From DAOUMF01 sp034408935 (GTDB taxonomy: Bacteria > Chloroflexota > Dehalococcoidia > SM23-28-2 > RBG-16-64-32): DNA of 64,000 nt. Under the pieces are notes generated by a model that was given only the letters and a program-made list of their open reading frames with translations, had not been told where the DNA came from and searched no databases. A program made the translations under genes and the position numbers. Positions 9,405-17,962 of this stretch are shown here, piece after piece. The DNA is taken from NCBI GenBank assembly GCA_034408935.1, contig DAOUMV010000015.1, positions 3,438 to 67,437 on the forward strand. The letters run 5' to 3'. Each line of letters opens with the position of its first letter. The first letter of the stretch is position 1.

Positions 9405-9415
9405 CTCTATCCGCC

Positions 9416-9685
9416 CTAGCTACGAGCACCCTCAGTGGGAGCAGAGGCTATGAGCCGCTTCCTAAGACGCCGTCCAACGCCGGTCTTGAGAAACCGCTCT
9501 CAGGCCAGAGCGGCACGTTTGTCCTCGTACGCCTCCCAATACAGTAACCGCCAAGGTCTGTGCCCCCGAGTCCAGCGATTGAGGCCAGCGTTGTGCTCAC
9601 CCACGCGGAGTTAGGGAGTACGCCCAGTACTGCCCACGTAGCGCCGACCCTCTTCATTCCCAATCACGTACACGTACCACGACAT
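9416..9685 (-). pseudogene. GIY-YIG nuclease family pseudogene (two in-frame stops)
   Basis: Read from the ATG at 9685-9683, the frame gives MSWYVYVIGNEEGRRYVGST, then GRTP-stop-LRVGEHNAGLNRWT, RGHRPWRLLYWEAYED, KRAALA-stop-ERFLKTGVGRR. These are the conserved blocks of the small standalone GIY-YIG nuclease family (about 80-95 residues): the YVY...YVG core, the EHN block and the E-x-FLKTG block. Two stops, a TAA after GRTP and a TGA after RAALA, interrupt an otherwise intact 90-codon frame. Its final stop codon lies inside the adjoining tRNA-Arg pseudogene, and its ATG lies 14 bp from the CCA end of the intact tRNA-Arg. The gene is therefore a decayed cassette wedged between an intact and a broken tRNA copy. 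Confidence 0.75.
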
Positions 9686-9718
9686 CGCTGACAAACGATG
9701 GCGCGCTCGGTGGGACTC
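9682..9718. repeat. Direct repeat copy B of the tRNA-Arg 3' end (37 bp)
   Basis: This is the second copy of the 37-bp repeat at 9323-9359. It overlaps the 3' part of the functional tRNA-Arg gene. Confidence 0.85.
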
Positions 9719-9776
9719 GAACCCACGACCTCAGCCTCCGCAGGGCTGCGCTCTATCCGAACTGAGCTACGAGCGC
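9699..9776 (-). tRNA. tRNA-Arg (anticodon GCG)
   Basis: The cloverleaf is perfect: 7-bp acceptor GCGCTCG/CGAGCGC, D-stem GCTC/GAGC, anticodon stem CAGCC/GGCTG with loop CTGCGGA, T-stem GTGGG/CCCAC with TTCGAGT, and an encoded CCA. The anticodon at 9739-9741 reads GCG, unusual for bacterial arginine tRNAs, where CGC/CGU is normally read by an inosine-modified ACG. Confidence 0.92.
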
Positions 9777-9818
9777 GCAAAGTCGGGGCCACCTATGTGG
9801 CCCCTGTTCGCATGACAT

Positions 9819-9904
9819 TGGTGCCGAAGGTGGGATTTGAACCCACACGCCCTTACGGGCACTGCGCCCTGAACGCAGCGCGTCTGCCATTCCGCCACTT
9901 CGGC
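9819..9904 (-). tRNA. tRNA-Leu (anticodon CAG)
   Basis: The sequence has the class II layout with a long variable arm. The acceptor stem is GCCGAAG/CTTCGGC, the anticodon stem CTGCG/CGCAG with loop TTCAGGG (anticodon at 9869-9871), the T-stem GTGGG/CCCAC, and CCA is encoded. Confidence 0.93.
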
Positions 9905-10119
9905 CCGCCATCTGTTTGCTGGTGGGCTGCGCAGGACTTCGACCTGCGACCTGTTGCACGTGAGCCGTATCCCTGCGAGCGCCATGCTGTCAGAAGGGGA
10001 GCGCCCAGCGAAACACGTTCACTCGTCGCCTGAGGAAACCCACCTCCGCGTCTATGATATCGTGCGATGCCGCCCTGTCAATCCCGGTACGGTCGGCCAG
10101 CCAAAGGGAGGGGGTTACC

Positions 10120-10218
10120 ATGCGTACATTCGGGCGCACGGTAGGTGTCCCGTTGCTGCCCGCCCTGGCAGCAGCCCTAGCGATCTTCGCCTGGGGCAGC
10201 CGACAATGGCTGCTGTAG
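10120..10218 (+). CDS. 32-residue peptide resembling the signal peptide of the next gene
   Basis: The ATG follows a GGGAGGGGGTT ribosome site nearly identical to that of the large gene at 10325. The peptide (MRTFGRTVGVPLLPALAAAL, then AIFAWGSRQWLL) is like the signal peptide of that gene (MRRFRPAIAVPLLLALIAAL). It stops at 10218, one base before a consensus promoter. It is most likely the stub of a duplicated, truncated surface-protein gene. A leader peptide is possible, but the promoter for the large gene starts only after it. Confidence 0.4.
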   Translation: MRTFGRTVGVPLLPALAAALAIFAWGSRQWLL

Positions 10219-10246
10219 TTGACACGATACCGATACGGCGTATAAT
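10219..10246 (+). promoter_or_regulatory. Consensus sigma-70-type promoter
   Basis: TTGACA (10219-10224) and TATAAT (10241-10246) are both perfect, with a 16-bp spacer. The predicted transcript starts near 10253, about 70 nt before the ATG at 10325. Confidence 0.85.
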
Positions 10247-10324
10247 TCTGAATGCCCGTTGAGGGCGGCTCCTGCGGGGGAGGCGGCTCTTATCCGCGGG
10301 CAACCTATAAGGGAGGGGGTTCCC

Positions 10325-13300
10325 ATGCGTAGGTTCCGACCCGCGATAGCTGTTCCGTTGCTGTTGGCCCTCATAGCAGCGCTGGCGGTCTTCGGCTATA
10401 GGTTGACCACCACCGAAGCCGTTCCTCAGGTCATCACCGAGGTCGCGATCGACACGAACGTCGACGACAACGGTGACCAGGGCGAGGACGGCACCCAGAA
10501 GGCTCCCGGCACCAACGAGTGCTACGACAGGGCCGACAACGACGCCGACACACTGATCGACGGCGCCGACCCAGACTGTCAGAGAGGGCTCTTCCTCGAC
10601 AACGACGACAGCACTATCTCGGCAGCCGACTACTGTGTGCAGATTCTCCCCGGGCAGACGGCTGTGGTTGACCTGTGGGTGGACGATGTCGACGTCGCCG
10701 ACAGGATCAAGGGATACCAGTACGACATCGACTACGACCCCGCCGTGATCGGCATGGGCATCGACGACGACGCCGACACCCGCTTTGACGAGGACTGCTC
10801 GGCTGACCTCAGCGGCTTCGTCCTAGCCGACGGCATCGACGACGACGGCGACACTTCGACCGACGAGGAGATCTGCGACTACATCGCCGTCGACGCGGCG
10901 GGCTCGGTCAATCCCAACAATGTGACCATGATTTCCGCCATCGCCAGCGCCGGCGGCGCGGGCTTCCTCAACTCCAGCGACACGTCGACCACTGCGAATT
11001 CGGTGACGTTCGCCGCCGCGGACGGCACGAGCATACCGGCTCCCCCGAACAACCACGAGTGGGGCGACGGCGTCCTGGCCAGGTTCACCGTCACAGGCGT
11101 TGCCGGCGGGTTCAGCCCGCTGACGATCCCCAGCGTCATCGGCGGCCCCGGCGGCATCCCCGACTCGAACGTCATCGCGGGCACCGGCCCGCTCCAGGGC
11201 TCGCCCATCCCGATTAACGCGGAGACCCCCGGTCTGGTGGCCGTTGGCCTGCCGTGCCCCTACGTAGTCGATACGACGTCCGACGCCAACTTGACGGCCT
11301 GCACGTCGGCTCCGGCTGACTGTAGCCTGCGCGGGGCCATCACCAACGCGAACAACAACGCCGGCACCGACTTTGTCTACTTCGGGATCGGTGCGGGGGC
11401 GCAGACGATCGCGCCGGGATCAGCGCTGCCCACGATCACCGACCCGGTGACGATAGACGGCACCACCCAGCCGGGCTTCTCAGGGACGCCGATCATCGAA
11501 CTGGACGGGAGCGGCGCGGGTACGCCATGGGTGGACGGTCTGCACATCACCGGCGGGAGCAGCACGGTGAAGGGGCTGGTGATAAACAACTTCAGTCGTG
11601 ACGGAATAAGACTGTCAGGAAGCGGCGGCAACACGATCGAGGGCAACTACATAGGCACGGACGTGAACGGCGCCGCCGACCTGGGCAACGGCTCTGCCGG
11701 TGTGTACATCAGCGACGTGTCCAACAACACGATCGGCGGGACGGCGGCCGGGGCAGGCAACCTCATCTCCGGCAACAGCCTGTACGGCGTCCAGATCTTG
11801 GGAAGCAGTGCGACTTACAACAAGGTGGAGGGCAACTACATCGGCACGGACGTGAACGGCACCGCCGACCTGGGCAACGGCAGCGCTGGCGTACGCATGC
11901 AAAATAGCGCGCACGACAACACCATCGGGGGGACGACGACGGGGGCAAGCAACCTCATCTCGGGTAACAACAGCCAAGGCGTTGACATCTTCGGCAGCGG
12001 CGTAACGGGGAACAAGGTGCAGGGGAACTACATCGGCACGGACGTGAACGGTACCGCCCCCGTTCCCAACGGATACGGCGTGCTCATCTCCGACGCCCCT
12101 AGCAACACCATCGGCGGGACGGCGGCGTGGGCTGGCAACCTCATCTCGGGAAACAACGACTACGGAATTTACATCTACGGCACCGGCACCGCCACGGGGA
12201 ACCTGGTGCAGGCCAACTACATCGGCACCGATGCTACCGGTACCGTCGACCTGGGCAACACCCCCCATGGCATCCGCATCTGGGGCGGGTCCAACAACAC
12301 CATCGGCGGAACGGTTCGTGCTGCGGCCAACACCATCGCCTTCAACGGCGGAGACGGAGTGCGCGTGGACGGGGCTTCCACAACCGGCAACACCATCCGC
12401 GGCAACTCCATCCACTCCAACGGCGGCAATGGGATCGGGAACACCACCGTGGGAGCGACGCTTCCGCCCGTAGTCACGGCCGCAGGGCGGGGCGCGGCGT
12501 CGGGCACGGCGTGCGCCAACTGCACCGTCGCCGTGCATTCCGACGACGCCGACGAGGGCAGGATCTATCACGGCTCCGACACCGCCGACGGAAGCGGCAA
12601 CTGGTCGTTCTCCGGTGCCGTTATCGGGCCCAATGTGACCGCCACGGCAACGGACTCGAGCGGCAACGGGAACACCTCTGAGTTCTCTGCTCCGTTCCAG
12701 GTCGGCAAGATGTACTTCACGGACTTCGGCACGGACAAGATCCAGTGGGCGGACATGTGTGGGACGCCCCCCTGTACGGTCCATGACCTGGTGATCACGG
12801 GGCTCATCCTCCCGACAGGGATCGCGCTGGATGTCAACGCCGGCAAGATGTACTGGACCGATGGCGACACGAACAAGATCCAGCGGGCCGACCTAAACGG
12901 CAGCAACGTGGAGGACCTCGTCACGGGGCTCAGCAATCCCCAGGGTATCGCTCTGGATGTGGTGGCGGGAAAGATGTACTGGACCGATAGCACCGCGGAC
13001 AAGATCCAGTGGGCCGACCTGGGCGGCTCCAACGTCCAGAACTGCTACACGGGGCTCCCCGGACCCATCGGCATAGCGCTGGATATCGGGGATGACAAGA
13101 TGTACTGGACTGACGGGATCGAAGGCAAGGTTCAGAGGGCTAACCTAGATTGCAGCGGCGGAATCCAACTCCTGGTCACGGGGCTCAGCGTCCCTCGAGG
13201 CATCGCGCTGGATGTCAACGGCGGCAACATGTACTGGGTGGATCGCGGCACCGACAAGATCCAGCGGGCGGACATGTGCGGGACGCCTCCCTGTGCGGTC

Positions 13301-13864
13301 GAGGACCTGGTGACCACCGGTCTCATCTTCCCCATGGACATCGCACTGGATGTGTTCGGCAGCAAGATGTACTGGACGGACCGCGATACCAGCAAGATCC
13401 ACCGGGCGAACATGACGGTCGCCCCGACGGTGGAAAACCTGGTCACGGGGCTCGACGATCCCGGAGGCATTGCGCTGGATCGAGACGCCGATGGCGATGG
13501 GATACTCGACGCGATGGATAACTGCCCTGCAGGGTACAACCCCGATCAGACGTCGCCACCCTGGACGGTGCCCAAAGGCGACGTGGACTGCGACGGGTTC
13601 TCGTCCGCGGACGAGGGCACCATCGGCACTGACCCGCTGGACAACTGCCCAGACGACGGCACCGACGACGCCTGGCCGTCGGACTTTGACATGAACACGG
13701 TGATCAACCTCGCGGACGTGTTCAACGTGCTCCCGCCGTACTTCGGCACCAGTGTCCCTCCCACCAGCCCGCGGCGAGATTTGGTGCCGAGCGGCATCAT
13801 CAACCTCGCGGACGTGTTCAAGACGTTGCCACGGTTCTTCGGCTCCATATGCACAAACCCGTAG
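10325..13864 (+). CDS. Secreted cohesin / CSLREA / beta-helix / YWTD-propeller / dockerin-like protein
   Basis: A 1,179-residue extracellular mosaic. The ATG at 10325 is chosen because it follows GGGAGGGGGTT and opens a signal peptide (residues 1-26); an in-frame ATG at 10259 would precede the hydrophobic stretch by 22 residues. Domains in order: a cohesin-like region (about 100-300, with VVDLWVDDV and YQYDIDYDPAVIG); a CSLRGAI motif near residue 332; right-handed beta-helix repeats (about 370-710, with repeated GNYIGTDVNG and NLISGNN); six KMYWTD/KIQRAD blades of a YWTD propeller (about 794-1052); and Asp-rich thrombospondin-3-like repeats with two dockerin-like NLADVF repeats (about 1055-1179). 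It probably has a structural or adhesive role; no catalytic site is seen. Confidence 0.85.
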   Translation: MRRFRPAIAVPLLLALIAALAVFGYRLTTTEAVPQVITEVAIDTNVDDNGDQGEDGTQKAPGTNECYDRADNDADTLIDGADPDCQRGLFLDNDDSTISAADYCVQILPGQTAVVDLWVDDVDVADRIKGYQYDIDYDPAVIGMGIDDDADTRFDEDCSADLSGFVLADGIDDDGDTSTDEEICDYIAVDAAGSVNPNNVTMISAIASAGGAGFLNSSDTSTTANSVTFAAADGTSIPAPPNNHEWGDGVLARFTVTGVAGGFSPLTIPSVIGGPGGIPDSNVIAGTGPLQGSPIPINAETPGLVAVGLPCPYVVDTTSDANLTACTSAPADCSLRGAITNANNNAGTDFVYFGIGAGAQTIAPGSALPTITDPVTIDGTTQPGFSGTPIIELDGSGAGTPWVDGLHITGGSSTVKGLVINNFSRDGIRLSGSGGNTIEGNYIGTDVNGAADLGNGSAGVYISDVSNNTIGGTAAGAGNLISGNSLYGVQILGSSATYNKVEGNYIGTDVNGTADLGNGSAGVRMQNSAHDNTIGGTTTGASNLISGNNSQGVDIFGSGVTGNKVQGNYIGTDVNGTAPVPNGYGVLISDAPSNTIGGTAAWAGNLISGNNDYGIYIYGTGTATGNLVQANYIGTDATGTVDLGNTPHGIRIWGGSNNTIGGTVRAAANTIAFNGGDGVRVDGASTTGNTIRGNSIHSNGGNGIGNTTVGATLPPVVTAAGRGAASGTACANCTVAVHSDDADEGRIYHGSDTADGSGNWSFSGAVIGPNVTATATDSSGNGNTSEFSAPFQVGKMYFTDFGTDKIQWADMCGTPPCTVHDLVITGLILPTGIALDVNAGKMYWTDGDTNKIQRADLNGSNVEDLVTGLSNPQGIALDVVAGKMYWTDSTADKIQWADLGGSNVQNCYTGLPGPIGIALDIGDDKMYWTDGIEGKVQRANLDCSGGIQLLVTGLSVPRGIALDVNGGNMYWVDRGTDKIQRADMCGTPPCAVEDLVTTGLIFPMDIALDVFGSKMYWTDRDTSKIHRANMTVAPTVENLVTGLDDPGGIALDRDADGDGILDAMDNCPAGYNPDQTSPPWTVPKGDVDCDGFSSADEGTIGTDPLDNCPDDGTDDAWPSDFDMNTVINLADVFNVLPPYFGTSVPPTSPRRDLVPSGIINLADVFKTLPRFFGSICTNP

Positions 13865-13886
13865 GACGGGGCTGCAAGCATAACGG

Positions 13887-13932
13887 ATCGCGCCTGGGCG
13901 CTCCGCCCCTCCCTGGGGCGTCCAGGCGCGAT
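13887..13932 (+). terminator. Hairpin terminator after the mosaic protein
   Basis: An 11-bp perfect stem (13887-13897 with 13922-13932), with further pairing inside, begins 22 nt after the stop codon. There is no clear U-tract. Confidence 0.55.
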
Positions 13933-13934
13933 CA

Positions 13935-13972
13935 CCCTTCGGCACGCTCAGGACAGGCTCACAGGTCGAGGC
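13935..13972. repeat. REP-like dispersed repeat (copy 1)
   Basis: The motif CTTCGGCACGCTCAGGACAGG followed by GGTCGAGGC matches, with changes, the repeat at 40361-40428. It lies in an intergenic region just after a hairpin. Confidence 0.55.
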
Positions 13973-14121
13973 TGGGGCGACCTACATCACGGCCGAGCGC
14001 AGCCCTCAGCGTCCTCAACTCTCTTGACTTCTGGCAACAGTTAACGATAATTAATGACAGAGCAAGAGGGAGGGGTGCTTAGTAGTACCATACGTCCTAA
14101 CGACCCGTAGAGTCGACTCAG

Positions 14122-14150
14122 GGCCCGCTATCCTCTCCCGGTAGCGGGCC
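14122..14150 (+). promoter_or_regulatory. Leader hairpin before the RTX gene
   Basis: A 9-bp perfect stem GGCCCGCTA/TAGCGGGCC with an 11-nt loop ends 29 nt before the ATG at 14180. It could be a terminator or attenuator in the 5' leader. Apart from the upstream terminator and REP-like element, the rest of the 315-bp gap shows nothing recognisable. Confidence 0.45.
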
Positions 14151-14179
14151 TGGTCTATATCCACGTAAGGGGATACTGC

Positions 14180-17100
14180 ATGAAACACGTTCGATTTCCC
14201 TCAGTCCTTGTGGCAGCCTTCCTAGTCCTGCTGGCGGTGGCGCCCAGCAATCTAGCCATCAAGTCATCGCAGGCCGCCTCGACGGCGCCTGGAACGGACA
14301 ACCCGCCCGGCGATGAGGTCACCTACGACAGCGAAGGCGTCATCCACATCACCGTTGCCGGTGGCAGCGATGAGTCCGGCCCGCCGCTGGGCGAAGGTAT
14401 GGCTGCGTCGCCGCAAGGCGCGGAGATCGAACCTGGCGGTGTTGATGAGGGTAGCTGGGACCCCTTTCCGATGCTCAAGACGGCGGGCCTGGACGACGGT
14501 CACCACGACGCCATCCGCCACGATGTCTTGAGCGGCAGCGATCGCGGCGACGCCACTGGCGAGGGCCGCTCTCTGGCCGCCGCCAACGGCACCACCTGCA
14601 ACGGTCTGCCTGTGACCATCTCCGGCACCGACGGCGACGATTATCAGTTCCCCATCTACGGCACTGAGGGCGACGATGTCATCGACGGCCGGGCCGGCAT
14701 GGATATCATCTACGGCCTCGGCGGCAACGATACTATCTGCGGCGGAACGGCCGCGGATATTCTCATTGGAGGGCCCGGCGACGACTACCTGGACGGCGGC
14801 GACAACCTCTACGACACGGCGGCCTACCCGACCAGCCCGGGGCCCATCACGGCGGACATGGCGACGAGCACCATCACCGGCGATGGAACCGATACCCTGG
14901 TCAACACGGAAGAGGTGAGCGGCTCCCCGTTCGACGACACCCTCAACGGCGGCCCCGGCAAGGATAGGCTTAGTGGAGCGGGCGGCAACGACACCATCAA
15001 CGGCTTCGGCGGCGACGACACCCTGGGGGGCGACAGCGGCAACGACACCGTGTATGGCGGCGATGGCGCCGACCACCTCAACGGCGGCTCCGGCAACGAC
15101 ACCCTTGACGGGGGCGCTGGTGTCGACTGGATGGAAGGCGAGGCTGGAGACGACACGCTGGATGGCGGCCCGGATAAGGACTCCATTTACGGCGACACCG
15201 CCACCAGCAACTCCTCCGGTGACGGCGACGACGTCCTCAACGGCGGCGATGGCGACGACGGCCTGATCGGGGACTCGTGGAAGGGCCCAGGGCACGACAT
15301 CCTGAACGGCGACGACGGTAACGACAGCCTGTACGGAATGGGGGGCGACGACATCCTGAACGGCGGTCTGGGGACACGCGACGTAGTGACGTATAGCTAC
15401 AGCTCAGGGCCGGTCACGGTCGACCTGTCGGCCGGCACTGCCACCGGCCACGGCAACGACACCCTCACCGGCATCGAACGGGTGATAGGCTCCCCATTCG
15501 ACGATACCATCACCGGCGACGGCGGGTCGAACTACCTGAAGGGTGAAGGCGGCGACGACCTCATCTACGGGCTCAGCGGTAACGACACCCTGGAGGGCGA
15601 CAAGGGCGACGACACGCTGAACGGCGACAGCGGCAACGATTGGCTGAAGGGCGACGAGGGCGACGATACCCTCAACGGCGGCGACGGCAATGACAGCCTC
15701 AACTGCGAGTGCACATTCAGCAGCGGGGGTGGGATCATGACTTTCAAGTGCACCCCCTATTCAAGCACCGGCGACGGCAACGACATCCTCAACGGCGGCG
15801 ATGACCCCGACGGCATCATCGACGGCAGCGGCCACGACGTAATGGACGGCGGCGGCGGCGGCGATCTCATCATGTCGTTCTACGGCGATCTCGTCGGCGA
15901 CGAACTGCACGGCGGCCCCGGTGGGCCGTATGACGAGGATCTGCTCTACAGCGGTCAGGGCGACGACATCATCGACGGCGGCGACGGCTGGGACACAGTC
16001 AGCGCCTACTATGCCCGCGGCCCCGTCGTCATCGACCTCACCGCAGGCACGCTGACCGGCCACGGCAACGACACCCTCAGCAACATCGAGGGAGCGCGCG
16101 GCTCGAAATACGACGACACCATCATCGGCTCGCCCCAATCGGACACCTACCTCTTCGGCGACGAAGGGGACGACACCATCAACGGCGGCGGCGGCGACGA
16201 TGTCCTGAGCGGCTACTGTATCGGCTACTGGGAGCAGAGCTGCCATATGGACAAGGGGGTAGACACCCTCATGGGCGGCCCGGGCGACGACGTGTTCACC
16301 GACGTCGGCATGCAGGTCATCCTGCACATTCCCGGCGGCTGGGAGTACCTGGGCGACAACGACATCATCGACGGCGAGGAGGGGTCCGACACTATCTCCT
16401 ACTGGGGATCGCAGGCGCCCGTCGTCGTCGACCTCGCGGCCGGCACGGGCATCATCGAGCACACCGACGGCACCCCCTTCACCACCGACACCTTCGTCAA
16501 CGTCGAGAACGCCAGGGGCAGCGAGGGAGACGATACGTTTGATGGCGACGCTGGCGCCAACGTCATTCGAGGTGAGGACGGCAACGATACCGTCAACGGC
16601 CACCAGGGCAGCGACGAGCTCTACGGCGAGAAGGGCGACGACTACCTGGACGGCGGCACAGCGGCTGACAAGATGGACGGCGGGCCGGCCGCGGACACCT
16701 GCGTCTGCGATGACCCGGGAGACATCCCCGTCTCCTGCGAGAACGCGAACGGGTGCGGCGAACCGGGGTCGACCCCGACACCTACTCCTACTCCTGCAGG
16801 TACGGCTTCACCCACGCCGACGGCTACACCTACGCCCACAGACACCGCTTCACCCACGCCGACGGCTACGCCTACACCAACGCCGACGGCCGCTGCCACG
16901 CCTACGCCCGCAGCTACGGCCTCACCCACGCCGACACCGACGACCACGCCCGCGCCGACCGCCACCTCCCCGTCCACACCTTCACCGACATCCACCCCGA
17001 CGGCCGTAGCCCCTGCGACTGCCACACCCGCAGTCGCGGTCACACCCACTCCGGCCGCTCTAAGTGCCGTTCAGTTGCCCACGGCCGGCGGCCAACCTAA

Positions 17101-17218
17101 CGTCTCGAGTGGGAGCACCCACAGCGGGTGGCTGCCTGCGTCCGTGGCTGTGCTCACCGTCGGAATAGTCACCCTTGCGGTGGGTGGCTACTACGCCAGG
17201 AGGCGACCGCTCGGCTAG
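14180..17218 (+). CDS. RTX-repeat calcium-binding surface protein with Pro-Thr stalk and C-terminal anchor
   Basis: A 1,012-residue exported protein. Residues 1-32 are a signal peptide. From about residue 150 to 880 there are many GGxGxDxLxGG nonapeptides (RTX or hemolysin-type calcium-binding repeats), broken up by units of the type VTVDLSAGTATGHGNDTL that are usual in long RTX proteins. Residues about 890-965 are a Pro-Thr-Ala stalk. The end has an LPTAG sequence, a membrane segment and a YARRRPLG basic tail, giving a wall- or membrane-anchor layout. RTX proteins are often secreted by type I systems, but the signal peptide and anchor argue for Sec export here. AAGGGGA precedes the ATG. The role is probably adhesion or surface coating. 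Confidence 0.85.
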   Translation: MKHVRFPSVLVAAFLVLLAVAPSNLAIKSSQAASTAPGTDNPPGDEVTYDSEGVIHITVAGGSDESGPPLGEGMAASPQGAEIEPGGVDEGSWDPFPMLKTAGLDDGHHDAIRHDVLSGSDRGDATGEGRSLAAANGTTCNGLPVTISGTDGDDYQFPIYGTEGDDVIDGRAGMDIIYGLGGNDTICGGTAADILIGGPGDDYLDGGDNLYDTAAYPTSPGPITADMATSTITGDGTDTLVNTEEVSGSPFDDTLNGGPGKDRLSGAGGNDTINGFGGDDTLGGDSGNDTVYGGDGADHLNGGSGNDTLDGGAGVDWMEGEAGDDTLDGGPDKDSIYGDTATSNSSGDGDDVLNGGDGDDGLIGDSWKGPGHDILNGDDGNDSLYGMGGDDILNGGLGTRDVVTYSYSSGPVTVDLSAGTATGHGNDTLTGIERVIGSPFDDTITGDGGSNYLKGEGGDDLIYGLSGNDTLEGDKGDDTLNGDSGNDWLKGDEGDDTLNGGDGNDSLNCECTFSSGGGIMTFKCTPYSSTGDGNDILNGGDDPDGIIDGSGHDVMDGGGGGDLIMSFYGDLVGDELHGGPGGPYDEDLLYSGQGDDIIDGGDGWDTVSAYYARGPVVIDLTAGTLTGHGNDTLSNIEGARGSKYDDTIIGSPQSDTYLFGDEGDDTINGGGGDDVLSGYCIGYWEQSCHMDKGVDTLMGGPGDDVFTDVGMQVILHIPGGWEYLGDNDIIDGEEGSDTISYWGSQAPVVVDLAAGTGIIEHTDGTPFTTDTFVNVENARGSEGDDTFDGDAGANVIRGEDGNDTVNGHQGSDELYGEKGDDYLDGGTAADKMDGGPAADTCVCDDPGDIPVSCENANGCGEPGSTPTPTPTPAGTASPTPTATPTPTDTASPTPTATPTPTPTAAATPTPAATASPTPTPTTTPAPTATSPSTPSPTSTPTAVAPATATPAVAVTPTPAALSAVQLPTAGGQPNVSSGSTHSGWLPASVAVLTVGIVTLAVGGYYARRRPLG
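16770..16992 (+). repeat. Pro-Thr-rich simple-sequence stalk
   Basis: Irregular CCNACN hexanucleotide repeats encode the Pro-Thr-Ala stalk of the RTX protein. The reverse frames also stay open here, so apparent reading frames on the - strand are artefacts. Confidence 0.8.
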
Positions 17219-17962
17219 GGGGCGCTGTCGCGGGCCCTTAGCAGGCATATGACGGGCGGACGGCAAGCCCCGCGCCGCTTTCTCTGGGCGGGCCATCAAG
17301 GGGGCACGGGCGCGAGCTCACTGTCCGCCGCAGGCATTGTGCACCTGAGCTGAGCGGGTGTCAACGGGGGCCGTTGCCGTCGCTCTCGACCCGCCGCCCT
17401 CCGCGGCTAGAAGTGCGAGCCGTCTTTGACCTGCTCTTGACACCCCCCACACCGAGCCTGAACCCGCTCGAGCCTACGCCCAAGACCTCTTGCCCGTCTC
17501 AACTCACAGGAACAAACGGACAGCTAGACTGGACAGGCAGGCGATGGTAGGGTTACGTTCACACACTTCGATCACGAAACCGGGCACAGCGCTGCCCGCC
17601 CGAAAAGACGCTCCCCCACGCTCGCGTGCTCCTCCGTTCCCGCCACGCTCTCGGGCGGCATCGGATGACCAGTGGGCTGCCAGGGAATCCGCCTCCACTG
17701 GCGGAGGCACTAACCAACGGCGGCCCACCTGCGTTCCTCCATACGGGTACAGCAGTCGCGCTGAACCCCGGTAGCCCCTCGACGTGGCCGCTGGCATCTG
17801 CACACGACACCCAGCCACGCCGGGGGGTTCATCTTCTGTGGCGCAGGCCGCCCCGCCAACAGCTCCGCGTCCTCTGCCCAGCCACGCTCTGCCACTACGT
17901 CGCTGGTGGGGTCGGCGTCGTGAGAGCGGAAGGATCTATGACAGCATCACCAGGGCCCGGCG
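17219..17962. other. 744-bp intergenic region between convergent genes
   Basis: I see no supported gene here. The region holds a TCCGCC-N6-GGCGGA palindrome at 17688-17705. It also has a stretch at 17336-17366 that resembles 20526-20556 (about 28 of 32 positions), which suggests a dispersed intergenic repeat. Confidence 0.5.

Larger units (their letters stand above)
9340..9427 (-). pseudogene. tRNA-Arg pseudogene with palindrome replacements
   Basis: Blocks of the intact tRNA-Arg at 9699-9776 recur here in order: 3' acceptor and T-stem side, ACGACCTCAGCCT, CTCTATCCG and AGCTACGAGC on the + strand. The T-loop segment and the anticodon loop have each been replaced by a 15-bp palindrome of the form TCCGCC-N3-GGCGGA. 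The anticodon is gone and the acceptor stem no longer pairs, so this copy cannot work as a tRNA. Confidence 0.75.

Noticed and set aside
9919..9960. Possible third tRNA (GCAGG-TCGAAGT-CCTGC followed by GCAGCCCACCA on the - strand)
   Set aside because: A T-arm-like stem and CCA-like end are visible, but no matching 5' acceptor strand, D-arm or anticodon stem can be drawn. At most it is a tRNA-derived fragment.
11615..12784. Long - strand open frame opposite the beta-helix repeats
   Set aside because: Its codons mirror the Gly/Asn/Thr-rich repeats of the + strand gene, and no known domain is encoded. The same holds for - strand frames under the RTX gene.
17504..17818. Short - strand frame of 104 codons in the 17.2-17.96 kb gap
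   Set aside because: It has no ribosome site, its composition is unlike its neighbours, and there is no recognisable motif.
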